The notes below the pieces were generated by a model. It made no database searches. It was given only the letters and a program-made list of their open reading frames with translations, and was not told where the DNA came from. From Leptospira sp. WS4.C2 (GTDB lineage: Bacteria; Spirochaetota; Leptospiria; Leptospirales; Leptospiraceae), in contig NZ_CP162139.1 in NCBI RefSeq assembly GCF_040833985.1, positions 1,818,001 to 1,882,000 of the forward strand: a stretch of 64,000 nt of DNA. Reading direction: 5' to 3'. Positions 9,373-18,902 of the stretch are shown here, one piece after another; the stretch's first letter is position 1; each line of letters begins with the position of its first letter. Made by a program: the position numbers and the translations under genes.

Positions 9373-10470
9373 GTGATAGAAATCTATCACAAAATTGAGA
9401 TTTTCCCATTGGTTTTACCCATCAACATATCCTTCCATTCCTGCTTGCGGGCCACTCTCCTACCATTGTTACTGGTTTTGGGCACTTCGCCCATATTTGC
9501 CGACAAGATCCGATTAAAATCAGGGGAAGTACTGAATGGGAAGGTGGTGAATGTGACTGCCACTCACGTAGAATGGCAGGACCAAGGAAAACGTTATAAA
9601 TTCTTAAATACGGAAGTTTTAGGAATCGATGTTGGCTATGATGGGCTGCCCACTTGTGCCGACTATAAAACCTTCGGTGTGGAAGATTGTGATTTAATTC
9701 TCACCAAACTGACAAAAACGAATGCAAGTTTTTCCAAAAAAAGTAGCCCACTAGAATTAGAGACTGTTCCCATCAAAAAAATATCTACTTTGAAAGTAAG
9801 TGCAGAATCAGGACTTCCTATGGAGCGATACATTGATCCAGGAGTGCGAGGCAAATGGATGTTTGGGGACAAAGAAATCCTTGGAAATTTCAAAACCTTA
9901 GAGCGCGGTAAAATCATTATCGAAACCGAAACGAAAACTCTAGAATCCTTCGATATTTTAGACTTCCAGTCCTTTGAGATTCAAAATAAATCGGTGATTG
10001 TCAAAGTGATTAAAGAAGAAACCCCAAAGGTCATTCCGGGTTATGCCCCTATTACAGAAAAAAGATATGGGAAAGCGGCTTTTATCTTTGGAGGAGCTTT
10101 ACTTTCCGGTTTAGGAATGTTATACGAATACAATGCTTCAGTGAATGCCATTAACAATGATATGGAATACATACCAACTTCCGACGGTCGCGTTTTCATT
10201 TTTGCCAATACTCTCAGCACGGATAATTACGACTTTCATAGGCAACGTTTTTTTATCTATTCTGTAGTTTTTACATCCATCATCTCATATAGTTTGATTG
10301 ATAGCTTTTATTTAGGATCTTTGGAATCTAAAAAGGAAAGTGCAAATGGGGTCTATTTAAAACCTTTTTTGGATATAAAACCAAATAGCAGTAGTTCCAC
10401 TCCTTGGAACCAGTTTCAAAAACCTAATGACAGTTTGTTTTATGGCTTCAGTTTTGAATCCAGGTTTTAA
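9373..10470 (+). CDS. Hypothetical membrane protein with N-terminal SH3-like beta repeats
   Basis: 365 residues from a GTG at 9373, but the real start is probably internal. The gap to the divergent phosphatase gene would be only 28 bp, and a TTG at 9445 gives a compact signal peptide (LRATLLPLLLVLGTSPIFA). The mature part opens with a small beta module (DKIRLKSGEVLNGKVVNVTA) that resembles modules in other leptospiral envelope proteins and is repeated in weaker form near residue 155 (GKWMFGDKEILGNFKTLERG). Two hydrophobic helices lie near the C-terminus (around 235-255 and 290-315). No catalytic motif; not recognised. Confidence 0.6.
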   Translation: MIEIYHKIEIFPLVLPINISFHSCLRATLLPLLLVLGTSPIFADKIRLKSGEVLNGKVVNVTATHVEWQDQGKRYKFLNTEVLGIDVGYDGLPTCADYKTFGVEDCDLILTKLTKTNASFSKKSSPLELETVPIKKISTLKVSAESGLPMERYIDPGVRGKWMFGDKEILGNFKTLERGKIIIETETKTLESFDILDFQSFEIQNKSVIVKVIKEETPKVIPGYAPITEKRYGKAAFIFGGALLSGLGMLYEYNASVNAINNDMEYIPTSDGRVFIFANTLSTDNYDFHRQRFFIYSVVFTSIISYSLIDSFYLGSLESKKESANGVYLKPFLDIKPNSSSSTPWNQFQKPNDSLFYGFSFESRF

Positions 10471-10478
10471 TCTTTTTT

Positions 10479-11825
10479 TCAAACCATTGCCTTTCTCAAA
10501 AATAAATTCTTAAAGTTTTGTTTGAATCTTAAGTAATGCCAATTGATTAAAAATAAAAACGGAATTTTGTCCAATTGACACATGGCACCGCAATTACCTT
10601 CCTCATTTTCCTTGCTCCAAAGAATGGTTCCAGTAAGTCCAACAAAACAATGCAGACCAATCCATAAATCAAATTTTACTTTTAGATTTTCTTGATACAT
10701 TTGCGAAGTAGGAAGATAGAACATATTTGCCTGTATATGAAAGATCGCAGAGTTTTCTTCGATATCAGATGTATGTAAATCAACAGAGCTAAATAAAGGT
10801 ACCTCAAGCATCCTGTCTCTGAAGAAGTATGGATTTATAATTCCCGCAAAGAAAAACATTACTGAAAGTATCATTGGATACATTACAAATAATGCAAAGT
10901 AATCTTGAATTGCCAACTCAGGAAATTTTTTGGAAATCCAATCAGGTGAATCAAACAACAAATACACCGATAGAATTCCTGGTATTAAAAAGAAAATAGT
11001 CAAAACTGAATGTCGCAAAGTTGGATATTGTAATAATTTAATACCTGACGTTGATATATGCTTCTGAACATTTTGAATCCAACCTTCGTGACGATTGTGG
11101 CGGCTTAAAATCTCATATTCTTCCATACTCATGTTCATAAGTTTCAGAATATGTCCAGGAACTAAAATTCTTGATTTGGCAATTGTAAGTTCTAATAAAA
11201 AGAAAAGGGAGAGAATACAAATGGGAAGTATCAGGAGTAAATCTATTTCCTGGAAAAAAGAAAGGTTATATAAGCCGTGTACTGCTACGCAAATAAAAAA
11301 ACCAAAGGATAATTTTCCCCATTTAAAAATTGGATTTTTGTGAAATAAAAACATCATCAGGTAGGCACCAATTAGCCCGCCGTTCATCATGTGAATGGGT
11401 AGTGCTGTTATGGAACGAAGCACTTGTGACCATAAACCAGTATTAATGAAATACAAAATATTTTCGATTAAACCAAATCCACCGCCTAACATCAATCCAT
11501 AAAAAATTCCATCAGAAACTGTAAACTCATCTTGATTTCTTCTGAAAAATAAATAGATACCAAGTAATTTTGCAAATTCTTCCACAAGGGCAGATTGGAC
11601 AAAAGCATTCCAAAAGGAGCCGCCATTCGGAAGCCAATTCAGGAGAAGGGCCTGCAAACCTATCGCGATTCCTGCGCTGAAAATAGAGAACGAAAAAGCA
11701 GTATATTGTAAAAGAGATTCAGTAAAACGGTAAAAATGGAAGCGATAGAAAGAATAGTAAAAACCTAAGGTAAGAAAATTGATGAGGAAAATGACCAAAC
11801 TTGGTATAGAAATTTGATTGATCAT
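10479..11825 (-). CDS. PrsW-like intramembrane metalloprotease with extra C-terminal membrane region
   Basis: 448 residues. The first 230 match the PrsW (site-1 protease of RsiW) pattern: several membrane helices, VEEFAKLLG (the EExxK motif), GGFGLIENILYF (the GFxxxEN motif), LPIHMMNGGLIG and VHGLYNLSFF with the conserved His residues. After about residue 235 comes a segment not found in short PrsW proteins, with two further predicted helices (around 270-290 and 305-330) and a soluble tail. PrsW-type proteases cleave membrane anti-sigma factors or other small membrane proteins; the substrate here is unknown. The gene converges on its downstream neighbour with only 8 bp between stops. Confidence 0.82.
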   Translation of the reverse strand: MINQISIPSLVIFLINFLTLGFYYSFYRFHFYRFTESLLQYTAFSFSIFSAGIAIGLQALLLNWLPNGGSFWNAFVQSALVEEFAKLLGIYLFFRRNQDEFTVSDGIFYGLMLGGGFGLIENILYFINTGLWSQVLRSITALPIHMMNGGLIGAYLMMFLFHKNPIFKWGKLSFGFFICVAVHGLYNLSFFQEIDLLLILPICILSLFFLLELTIAKSRILVPGHILKLMNMSMEEYEILSRHNRHEGWIQNVQKHISTSGIKLLQYPTLRHSVLTIFFLIPGILSVYLLFDSPDWISKKFPELAIQDYFALFVMYPMILSVMFFFAGIINPYFFRDRMLEVPLFSSVDLHTSDIEENSAIFHIQANMFYLPTSQMYQENLKVKFDLWIGLHCFVGLTGTILWSKENEEGNCGAMCQLDKIPFLFLINWHYLRFKQNFKNLFLRKAMV

Positions 11826-11884
11826 TTGGTATGATTAACGGCAAGGAAACTGTTAAAATCAATGAGAAATGCTAAGAAATTGGA

Positions 11885-13087
11885 TTAAACTAGTCTTTTT
11901 ACTGCTTTCCGTAACCCCTCTATGGTTAGAGGAAACATTGGAACAACATCTTCAATAGCTTCAATCGTGGGTGCCCCCCAGAAACGTTTAGGTTCGGGAT
12001 TGAGCCAAACCGATTCTGGAAAATATCCCACAAGTTCCTTCAGAGATTCGAGACCACTTTTGGCCTTTCTTTGTTTCTCTTCAGAACTTGAGCCGTGATA
12101 CGCATAAGGATTGTAAGGTGTTCCCATAAGTTCATAAGGAGCCATATAAGCATCTCCCACAAAAATGAGTTTTGTGTTTTTGCGGAATTTTTCTTCGAAT
12201 TGTTTGAGAGAAATTCGAGTTTGGAACTCATGGTTTGCATAGAGATATTCATGAAAGATATTGTGGAAAAAGTAATTATGTACTTCTTTGAAGTGATACA
12301 GGCCACGACTGGCACTGAAAAGTTTACTCACTCGATCTGAATGAGGTGTCATACTCCCACCTATGTCCATGATGAGTACAAGCCTAAGAGAATTTTTTCG
12401 TTCTCTTTCTTCTACAAGTTCAATTTCTCCCCCATTTTCACAGGTTTTATCGACGGTTTTGTCTACGTGAAGTTCCCTTCTTCCTTCTTTTTTTAAAAAC
12501 CTAAGTTCCTTTAAGGCAAGTTGGATGGACCTAGTGTCTAGGATTTCATCTTCCCGATAAGCTTTATACTTTCTTTCGTTCCACAAACTCACACCAGAGC
12601 GATTCCCTTCCCCTTCTGTATTTCCTCCGATGGAGATTCCGTTGGGATTAAATCCTGAATTACCAAAGGGAGAGGTTCCCGAAGTCCCTACCCATTTGTT
12701 TCCACCATCGTGGCGTTCTTTTTGTTCGGCTAACCGTTTCTTTAATTCTTCAATCACTTCTTCCAAGCTCAAATTTGGAGCATTTAATTTTTCCGAATCA
12801 CTTAAGTGTTTGGGAATGTTTTCTTCTAACCATTCGAAGAGAGTATCTCTAAACTGAATCCTTTGTTCCTTCCAACTCCCGAAGGTTTTGGAAAAGGCAA
12901 GGTCATAACTATCGTAGTATTTTAGATCTTTGGCAAAGTTAAGTCGACCCACTCGGTAAAGTTGGTCTAAGTTCATATAACCAGATGGATCAGTGAGTTT
13001 CCTAAGGCTTGCGAGAAATGCAATTAGCTCTCCCGTAGAACAAGGAACAGACTCTCCTCGTAGATTGTAAAAAAAATCTAAAAACAT
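11885..13087 (-). CDS. CoxE-like VWA-domain protein
   Basis: 400 residues with a von Willebrand A-type domain of the CoxE class in the C-terminal half. The metal-ion-dependent adhesion site reads LVLIMDIGGSMTPH, where the usual DxSxS has Gly at the first Ser. The N-terminal half is charged, with a Gly/Asn-rich linker (about 130-165). Such proteins work with an adjacent MoxR-type AAA ATPase to mature or activate a partner protein. Here the MoxR gene is directly upstream with one base between the genes. The partner is not identifiable, as no CoxL-like or other obvious client is adjacent. Confidence 0.85.
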   Translation of the reverse strand: MFLDFFYNLRGESVPCSTGELIAFLASLRKLTDPSGYMNLDQLYRVGRLNFAKDLKYYDSYDLAFSKTFGSWKEQRIQFRDTLFEWLEENIPKHLSDSEKLNAPNLSLEEVIEELKKRLAEQKERHDGGNKWVGTSGTSPFGNSGFNPNGISIGGNTEGEGNRSGVSLWNERKYKAYREDEILDTRSIQLALKELRFLKKEGRRELHVDKTVDKTCENGGEIELVEERERKNSLRLVLIMDIGGSMTPHSDRVSKLFSASRGLYHFKEVHNYFFHNIFHEYLYANHEFQTRISLKQFEEKFRKNTKLIFVGDAYMAPYELMGTPYNPYAYHGSSSEEKQRKAKSGLESLKELVGYFPESVWLNPEPKRFWGAPTIEAIEDVVPMFPLTIEGLRKAVKRLV

Positions 13088-13088
13088 A

Positions 13089-13877
13089 TTAGTTCAAATA
13101 AACTCGGTAGTCGTCTTCAGATTTGAATAGGGTTCCTGCAAAGGGAATCTTACTAGATTCCAAAGTTTCCCCTGATACTAACAAAACTTGAATCCAATCC
13201 AAAAGTTCGCTTGTGGAAGGTTTTTTTCGGAGGCTTTCGATCTTTCGGATGGAATAAAACATGGCCAAAGCTTTTTCCATAAACTCGGTTTGAATGGATG
13301 GATAATGAGCTTTGATGATTTCTTTCATCGCCTCTCGTTTCGGAAATTCAATGTAATGAAAGATACAACGTCTAAGGAAAGCATCGGGAAGTTCTTTTTC
13401 GTTATTGGAGGTGATGATGACAATCGGTCTTTCTTTGGCGATGATATGTTCTTTGGTTTCGGGGATGAAAAATTCCATTTTGTCCAATTCTAAAAGCAAA
13501 TCATTCGGAAATTCAATGTCTGCCTTGTCAATTTCGTCTATGAGGACGACTGCTTTGTCTGGTTGGGAAAACGCTTCGCCTAGGGCTCCAAGCCGGATGT
13601 AGTTTTTTACATCCCTGACCCGGAGCATGGCTTCTTCTTCTGGAAACCGAGAGTCATTCAATCGGGAAACGGCATCATAGAAATACAAACCTTCCTTGGC
13701 CAAACTGGTGGATTTAATATGCCATCGGTAAAAGGGAAGGTTCTTTGTCTCTGCAAGGAAACTCGCAAGGAGAGTTTTACCAGTCCCCGGTTCACCCTTC
13801 AGGAGGAGAGGTCTTTTTGTAATTTCCGCCACTTGGACCGCTTCTTTCAGATCTTCGGACAGGATATAATCAGCCAT
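13089..13877 (-). CDS. MoxR-family AAA+ ATPase
   Basis: 262 residues, a single AAA+ module. It shows Walker A GEPGTGKTLLASFLAE (about residues 27-42), Walker B AVVLIDEIDKAD (about 109-120), sensor 1 PIVIITSNNEKELP and arginine-finger region DAFLRRCIFHYIEFP. MoxR ATPases act as chaperones that load cofactors or remodel targets together with VWA proteins. The partner is encoded 1 bp downstream. The first gene of the pair faces away from the 636-residue unknown gene across a 114-bp gap in which I see no clear promoter. Confidence 0.92.
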   Translation of the reverse strand: MADYILSEDLKEAVQVAEITKRPLLLKGEPGTGKTLLASFLAETKNLPFYRWHIKSTSLAKEGLYFYDAVSRLNDSRFPEEEAMLRVRDVKNYIRLGALGEAFSQPDKAVVLIDEIDKADIEFPNDLLLELDKMEFFIPETKEHIIAKERPIVIITSNNEKELPDAFLRRCIFHYIEFPKREAMKEIIKAHYPSIQTEFMEKALAMFYSIRKIESLRKKPSTSELLDWIQVLLVSGETLESSKIPFAGTLFKSEDDYRVYLN

Positions 13878-13991
13878 GGTGTATCTACCTTTTGGACTCC
13901 AATCTTTTAGGAAAAACGGGGGAATCCACTAAAAATTGCTTTTTGTAAGAAATTGAATTCCCATATTAAGGATTTGGAACGATAGTAAATT

Positions 13992-15902
13992 ATGGGCGAT
14001 TTTGATAATACGAAACGGGCAATTGGCGTTGGGAAACTGGATGATTCGGCAAGAAAGGATATGTTCAATAAGTTTGTCAGTGCTGGCGGGGAAATTGTAA
14101 AAGAAAAACAACCGCAAAAAGAAGACGACACAAAGAAGAGCCGCCCGGAGCCAAAGGTTCGTCAAAGCACCGTTTCCCGTGGTAACGACGATAGTCGATC
14201 AGGAAGTCGAGGTGGGAACCAAAACAAATCTGATTCTGGAAACGCAAGATCCCAAGCCGATTCGAAAGCCCAATATGAAAAAGAAATCAGTAGTTTCTCT
14301 GCAAGGTTTGGGATCAAACTTAAATGTTGGCTCGCGAGGGTCACTCCATTTGGAACAAGCGACCTCACTCCCAAGTTTATGCATGATTTCAGTATGCGCG
14401 CCAAACAATCGTTAATCGAGCTTCAATACAGTGGAAATGAACTTTTAGCAAACCAACAATATTCCCCTCAACTGAGTAAAGCCTTAGATAAAATCAATCC
14501 ACTTCTCGTGGAGTTACTTGCGATGGGACAAAAATTATATAATGGACCTGAGTTAACAGACATCACAGATCCCATTATGGTAGCACCGGAATCTCCTGTT
14601 GCTATTGAAAGAGTCAAAAATCCAATCTATGCGCTTTTTAAAAGGATGTACATTCTTTACCCTTACCAAGAGACTCTAAAAAAATCCTTTGTCCAGGCAT
14701 ACGACGAATTACAAAAATTAGAAGGGAAACCTTCTCTGATTTATGCGAACAAAAAGAGGAAAGTAACACAGGAAATTGACACTCTCTTTGAAGGTTTTTT
14801 TGATAGACTATATCTTGTTATCCTAAGAGCAGAAAATAAAAATATTCCACTGATCTCCCGTTATATGGAAAATCTACTGGGTATTACACCGGAAGATAGA
14901 CCGGGGCAAAGAAAGTCTGGGGAGAATGTACCTGGTGGGAAACAAGTAGAAACCAAAGACGACAAAAAAGACGAAGAATCAAAGAAAGAGGACACGGAAG
15001 AAGAAGTTCCTCTTTCCAAAGAACAAGCTTATGGCCTTCGTTTGATGCAGATGTATTCCCTACCGAAACTTCGGAAAAAATTTGATCCCAAAAATGAATA
15101 TGGCCATATTTCCGATTCGGACAAAGCCCTACTTGCTTTGTTTTATTTCTTTGAATTTGATGATGAGTATTCCTTTGTAATGACTACAAAAAAAATAGAT
15201 ATCAAACCTGGATCAATTAACGGAGTCAAGGTGGACTACCGTCAAAAGATGTTGGATATTTATGAAGGCACTAGAACCATCATTGATCAATTTCGTATTT
15301 ACAACGATATCGTTAAAGAATTAGAAAAACACAAAGCAAATCCTGGTGCCAACTACATTGAAGCTTCCAAAAAACTAACTGGAATTGAACAAAAACGTAC
15401 GGGACAGTCGAGAACGGTTCGTATGGCTATTAAAGAGTTTAGTTTGAAATCAAGAGATTCCCTCCTTGTTCTGATTAAAGACATGAAGAGCAAAAAGGAA
15501 ATCGTAGCAAACATGAATGACATCTTGACTTTGGATTCTATGGAATCTCGCAAACGACTCAACAAAAAACCTGTGAAACAATGCATTATGGAAGCGTATT
15601 GTTATCTGATGGCTCTGTATGACCGTTTGGAAACGGGTGATCTATTCGGTGGACTTGTCGAACTCACTCCAGAACAAATGAAATCTTCTTTTGGTGTGGA
15701 ACTAGGAAATGCCAGTGGTGAATCTACGGATACAGAGTTTGCTGATTTAGACAAAGACACGGCAGAACCATCGAATTCCGTTGCGAAAACAAATCAAAGT
15801 TCGGAATCTAAGGACTCAATTGAGGATTCTTCCAGTGAAGAAAATGACAATTCGGATGATCCTTTAGATGATGACATATTACCATCTGGGAATCCATTTT
15901 AA
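13992..15902 (+). CDS. Hypothetical protein with disordered ends, 636 residues
   Basis: Not recognised. Residues 25-95 are rich in Lys, Ser, Gly, Asn and Arg and look disordered. About 100-300 is mostly helical (KLKCWLARVTPFGTSDLTPK near its start). A second Lys/Glu linker (about 305-340) leads to another helical part to about 570, and the last 55 residues are a Ser/Asp/Glu-rich acidic tail. No signal peptide, membrane helix or known motif is seen. The stop overlaps the start of the nitrilase-fold gene (TAATG), so the two proteins are probably made together. The layout suggests a cytoplasmic scaffold or regulator, which is inference only. Confidence 0.75.
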   Translation: MGDFDNTKRAIGVGKLDDSARKDMFNKFVSAGGEIVKEKQPQKEDDTKKSRPEPKVRQSTVSRGNDDSRSGSRGGNQNKSDSGNARSQADSKAQYEKEISSFSARFGIKLKCWLARVTPFGTSDLTPKFMHDFSMRAKQSLIELQYSGNELLANQQYSPQLSKALDKINPLLVELLAMGQKLYNGPELTDITDPIMVAPESPVAIERVKNPIYALFKRMYILYPYQETLKKSFVQAYDELQKLEGKPSLIYANKKRKVTQEIDTLFEGFFDRLYLVILRAENKNIPLISRYMENLLGITPEDRPGQRKSGENVPGGKQVETKDDKKDEESKKEDTEEEVPLSKEQAYGLRLMQMYSLPKLRKKFDPKNEYGHISDSDKALLALFYFFEFDDEYSFVMTTKKIDIKPGSINGVKVDYRQKMLDIYEGTRTIIDQFRIYNDIVKELEKHKANPGANYIEASKKLTGIEQKRTGQSRTVRMAIKEFSLKSRDSLLVLIKDMKSKKEIVANMNDILTLDSMESRKRLNKKPVKQCIMEAYCYLMALYDRLETGDLFGGLVELTPEQMKSSFGVELGNASGESTDTEFADLDKDTAEPSNSVAKTNQSSESKDSIEDSSSEENDNSDDPLDDDILPSGNPF

Positions 15903-16612
15903 TGGCAGTCATCAAAATCGCAATCTACCAAAAGAACTTACACAAACGCATAAGCCCCGAGGAAATCTTAAAAATCCAACAAAGTAAGGCTCATTTTTTG
16001 ATTTTACCGGAAGGTTTTCCTCACCTTTTCCAAAGTGAATCGCCAGAAACTGCCGCCAAACACGAAAAAGAATACCAAGACCATTTGTTGGAAATTTCAG
16101 AAACTTTTCCTGGTGTCATTCTTGGTGGTAGCCACTATCGAAAAAATGAAGAAGGTCATTTGGTTTCGGCTCTTCCCATTGTTCAATCTTTAGTGTTAGT
16201 TGATTTTTATGAAAAAAAATCCCCTTCTCTTTCAAAAGAACCTGGAGTCGTTCCCGGAAAAACAGAATCGATCTTTATCATGGGTGGTCTACGTTTTGGA
16301 CTTCTTGTTGGTGAAGATTTAGAAAATGAATCCATCTGGAAAGAGTTTAAAAAAGAAGACATCGAAATTGTTTTTTACCTTTCCTATGCAGACGAAAAAC
16401 GTTCTTACGAGGAGGATCTCACTTACTTTGAATCCCTTGCCAAAGCAAAATCTGTCCATTTAATTCGTGTTTGTGGACCATCCGAAGGGAAACCTGCTCG
16501 GAGCCTTTATGCTTCGCCATCTGGAATCAATTGGAAAGTGGGAAAAGCGGAAGAAGACAAAGATGTGTTTAAAACTTTGTCCGTGAATGTAATGAGAAGT
16601 TATTTATTATAA
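15902..16612 (+). CDS. Nitrilase-superfamily (carbon-nitrogen hydrolase) fold protein lacking the catalytic Cys
   Basis: 236 residues with the shape of the carbon-nitrogen hydrolase family. The Glu of the triad is in FLILPEGFP (Glu37) and the Lys in VDFYEKKSPSL (Lys105/106). The strand that normally reads G-L-L-I-C-Y-D reads FGLLVGEDL here, so the nucleophilic Cys is Gly137. The protein is therefore probably not an amidase of the usual kind and may bind a ligand or act as a subunit of the coupled 636-residue protein. The ATG overlaps that gene's stop. I see no nearby second copy with the Cys. Confidence 0.75.
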   Translation: MAVIKIAIYQKNLHKRISPEEILKIQQSKAHFLILPEGFPHLFQSESPETAAKHEKEYQDHLLEISETFPGVILGGSHYRKNEEGHLVSALPIVQSLVLVDFYEKKSPSLSKEPGVVPGKTESIFIMGGLRFGLLVGEDLENESIWKEFKKEDIEIVFYLSYADEKRSYEEDLTYFESLAKAKSVHLIRVCGPSEGKPARSLYASPSGINWKVGKAEEDKDVFKTLSVNVMRSYLL

Positions 16613-16623
16613 GTAAAAGGAAA

Positions 16624-16660
16624 AAAGGGAATTTCGTTTTTTAGAGACTAAATCCCCTTT
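16624..16660. terminator. Putative bidirectional terminator
   Basis: Between two converging genes lies an inverted repeat, AAAGGGAATTT (16624-16634) and AAATCCCCTTT (16650-16660), 11 bp with one mismatch and a 15-nt loop. T-rich sequence follows a few bases later on the plus strand, and A-rich sequence precedes it. Its position between the ends of the nitrilase-like gene and lspA fits a shared terminator. Confidence 0.5.
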
Positions 16661-16688
16661 CCTTCGTATTTTTAGATTTCTGTCAGTT

Positions 16689-17249
16689 TTACTTTTTATC
16701 TAACTCTTTCCAGTCCATAGTGAGAAGGAGAATGACGATTCCAATTGACACACAAGAATCTGCCACATTGAATGCAGGCCAACGATCAAAAAGTAAAAAG
16801 TCAGGCCACTCAAAATCAAGAAAGTCCACAACGCCGATGTATTCGATTCCCGGTTTTTCAGGTGTGAATCCAAATCGAAACCCAACTCCAGGAACCTTTA
16901 CAAAAAACTTATCTAAAAAATTCCCGAAGGCTCCCGCCATTACAAAGTTCCAACCCCAAGCATTTCCTAAATCAGCATTTTGCCAACGGTAGAATATTAA
17001 GAATACAATCGCGAAACCTGTCGCAAAAAGGGAAGGCAGAGCATTGTCTTGAAAAAGTCCAAAAACAAAACCTGTATTAAAAGTTAAAGACAATCGGAAA
17101 AAATCACCTAACACGGGGATACTTTCGTGGGCTAACATTTTGGTGATGATGATATATTTAGATGATAAATCTAAAAAAAGTCCAAAAGCAACAAAAGCAA
17201 GATATCCAGGTTTAAAGACCGAAAAAAATGGGGTTTTAGGTAGATTCAT
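16689..17249 (-). CDS. lspA: Lipoprotein signal peptidase (signal peptidase II)
   Basis: Inner-membrane aspartyl protease that removes signal peptides from prolipoproteins after lipidation, needed for the lipoproteins seen elsewhere in this window. 186 residues with four predicted membrane helices. The conserved regions are [24 protein letters not shown] (first catalytic Asp) and [14 protein letters not shown] (second catalytic Asp). The usual GNxxDR has Lys in place of Arg, a mild deviation. The ATG lies 18 bp after the UbiB-type gene stop, so the two are probably in one transcript. Confidence 0.95.
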   Translation of the reverse strand: MNLPKTPFFSVFKPGYLAFVAFGLFLDLSSKYIIITKMLAHESIPVLGDFFRLSLTFNTGFVFGLFQDNALPSLFATGFAIVFLIFYRWQNADLGNAWGWNFVMAGAFGNFLDKFFVKVPGVGFRFGFTPEKPGIEYIGVVDFLDFEWPDFLLFDRWPAFNVADSCVSIGIVILLLTMDWKELDKK

Positions 17250-17267
17250 AAATTAAAGATGGTCCGT

Positions 17268-18902
17268 TTATTTTTGTTTCCAATAACTGAGACTTGACTT
17301 GGCTAAAGACCAAAAACTAAGTCCTGATAGTATATAAAATAATATGCTTGGTTCTTTCCATAATTTTTCAGAATAATACATTCCGAAAAAGAAAAATATC
17401 GAACCAAGAGCTCCGAAGGTAAATATTTCTTTTAGCCGTAACTCCTCTTTTCTTGAGGAATCCGGGGTTTGGAACTCTCCACGGTTCCATTTGTATAAAA
17501 ATTCATTCAGTTCCTTCGGCAGTGAAAATAGGCTCGTAATGAATTCTTCCCCCTCGTCTCTCCAAAGTTTTTTTAGGGAACTTCCTTTCAAAACGATTTG
17601 TGAGAATGGTTTTTCTGCATAATCAATCATGGATCTTGTTGGGTCCAAATAGGATGAGTTTCCAAGTAACAAAGCAAGTACGCGGTGGAGACTCAGGAAA
17701 TTAGGAGGCAGTTTTAAACTAGAAAGAAGGCGTTTCAAACTCACTTGAATTTCTTTTAAAAAACGGAGGTCTTCTGCTGGATGAAGTGTATCAAGGCCAA
17801 TATTACGAAAGTGGTCTGTTGAATCCAAAATTCGATTCAATTTTTCCAGAGAATACTTCACTATTTGGATGAGTTCTTCTTTCGATAATGATTCGGTTAC
17901 GGCTCCGAGTTCAAATAAAGACTCTGTGATTAGATGATAGTCTTTTCGCATAGCACCAATTAAAATTCGTTCTAATATACGAGTTTCTTCTTCGGAGATG
18001 GATTGGACGGCACCAAAATCAATAAAACAAAGTTCCCCTGTTTCCATAAAAATTAAATTTCCAGGATGTGGGTCTGCATGAAAGAATCGGTATTCAAAAA
18101 TCATTAGGATATAAGCCCGAACCAGTTTTTCTAAATTCGGATTCTTTTTGGTATGAGATTCCAAAACCCCCAACTCATAAATTTTTTTTCCCTCCACAAA
18201 CTCTGTAACTAACGTATGTTTGTTACAGAGTCCATCTATCGGATTTGGGAAATAAAAATCTTTTTCTAAAGCAAACAGTTGCTTGGTGTATTTTAAGTTT
18301 TTTAATTCGCTTCGAAGATCAAGTTCAGCACGAATCATAGAGTGCAGTTGTTCGTTAACTTCTTTGGCAGAAATTTTGAATACAAAACGGTCAATGATCC
18401 AAAGTACCCTAGAAATGGTTTTTAAATCGCGGATGGCATCTTCTTCAATTCCAGGATATAAAGTTTTGATGGCGACTTTTATCTCATTGTAGTAACCAAT
18501 ATGGACTTGTGCGGTGGAGGCACTGGCATAGGATGATTTATCTAGGTTGGTGAAGATTTCATTCATTGATTTTCCGTAATCATGAATCCAACGTTTGTCG
18601 ATATCCTCGAATTTTCTGGGTGGGATTTTATCTTGTAAGTCTTGTAGTTCCCATAAAAATTCCTCGGGTAACACATGGAATAAATTGCTGATAAATTGAC
18701 CAATTTTTATATACACTCCACCTAACCGAAAGAATAGGATCTTTGTCTCTTTACCTTTTCTTTTTAAAAACCGAATCCGGAGGTTTTCGTATTTGGTTTG
18801 GCTTTTGAATTTTCGTTTGATTTTGGTTAATACGAGATACTGGAACCAAGTTCTCATCACAAAAAAATAAATAGAAGCGGATCTGTTTTGTTTTGAATTC
18901 AT
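17268..18902 (-). CDS. ABC1/AarF/UbiB-family atypical kinase
   Basis: 544 residues. It carries the UbiB-family hallmarks: YIKIGQFISNL (KxGQ motif), ASASTAQVHIG (Ala-rich nucleotide loop), VAIKTLYPGI (catalytic Lys), FFHADPHPGNLIF (HxDPHPGN loop) and CFIDFGAVQS (metal-binding DFG). A C-terminal hydrophobic pair near 490-535 probably anchors it to the membrane. Family members support quinone or isoprenoid-lipid biosynthesis as ATPases rather than protein kinases. It overlaps the oxidoreductase gene by ATGA and is followed by lspA. Confidence 0.9.
   Translation of the reverse strand: MNSKQNRSASIYFFVMRTWFQYLVLTKIKRKFKSQTKYENLRIRFLKRKGKETKILFFRLGGVYIKIGQFISNLFHVLPEEFLWELQDLQDKIPPRKFEDIDKRWIHDYGKSMNEIFTNLDKSSYASASTAQVHIGYYNEIKVAIKTLYPGIEEDAIRDLKTISRVLWIIDRFVFKISAKEVNEQLHSMIRAELDLRSELKNLKYTKQLFALEKDFYFPNPIDGLCNKHTLVTEFVEGKKIYELGVLESHTKKNPNLEKLVRAYILMIFEYRFFHADPHPGNLIFMETGELCFIDFGAVQSISEEETRILERILIGAMRKDYHLITESLFELGAVTESLSKEELIQIVKYSLEKLNRILDSTDHFRNIGLDTLHPAEDLRFLKEIQVSLKRLLSSLKLPPNFLSLHRVLALLLGNSSYLDPTRSMIDYAEKPFSQIVLKGSSLKKLWRDEGEEFITSLFSLPKELNEFLYKWNRGEFQTPDSSRKEELRLKEIFTFGALGSIFFFFGMYYSEKLWKEPSILFYILSGLSFWSLAKSSLSYWKQK

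Noticed and set aside
13878..13991. tRNA or small RNA in the MoxR-unknown gene gap
   Set aside because: No cloverleaf, T-loop sequence or clear hairpin could be found; this gap probably only holds promoters.
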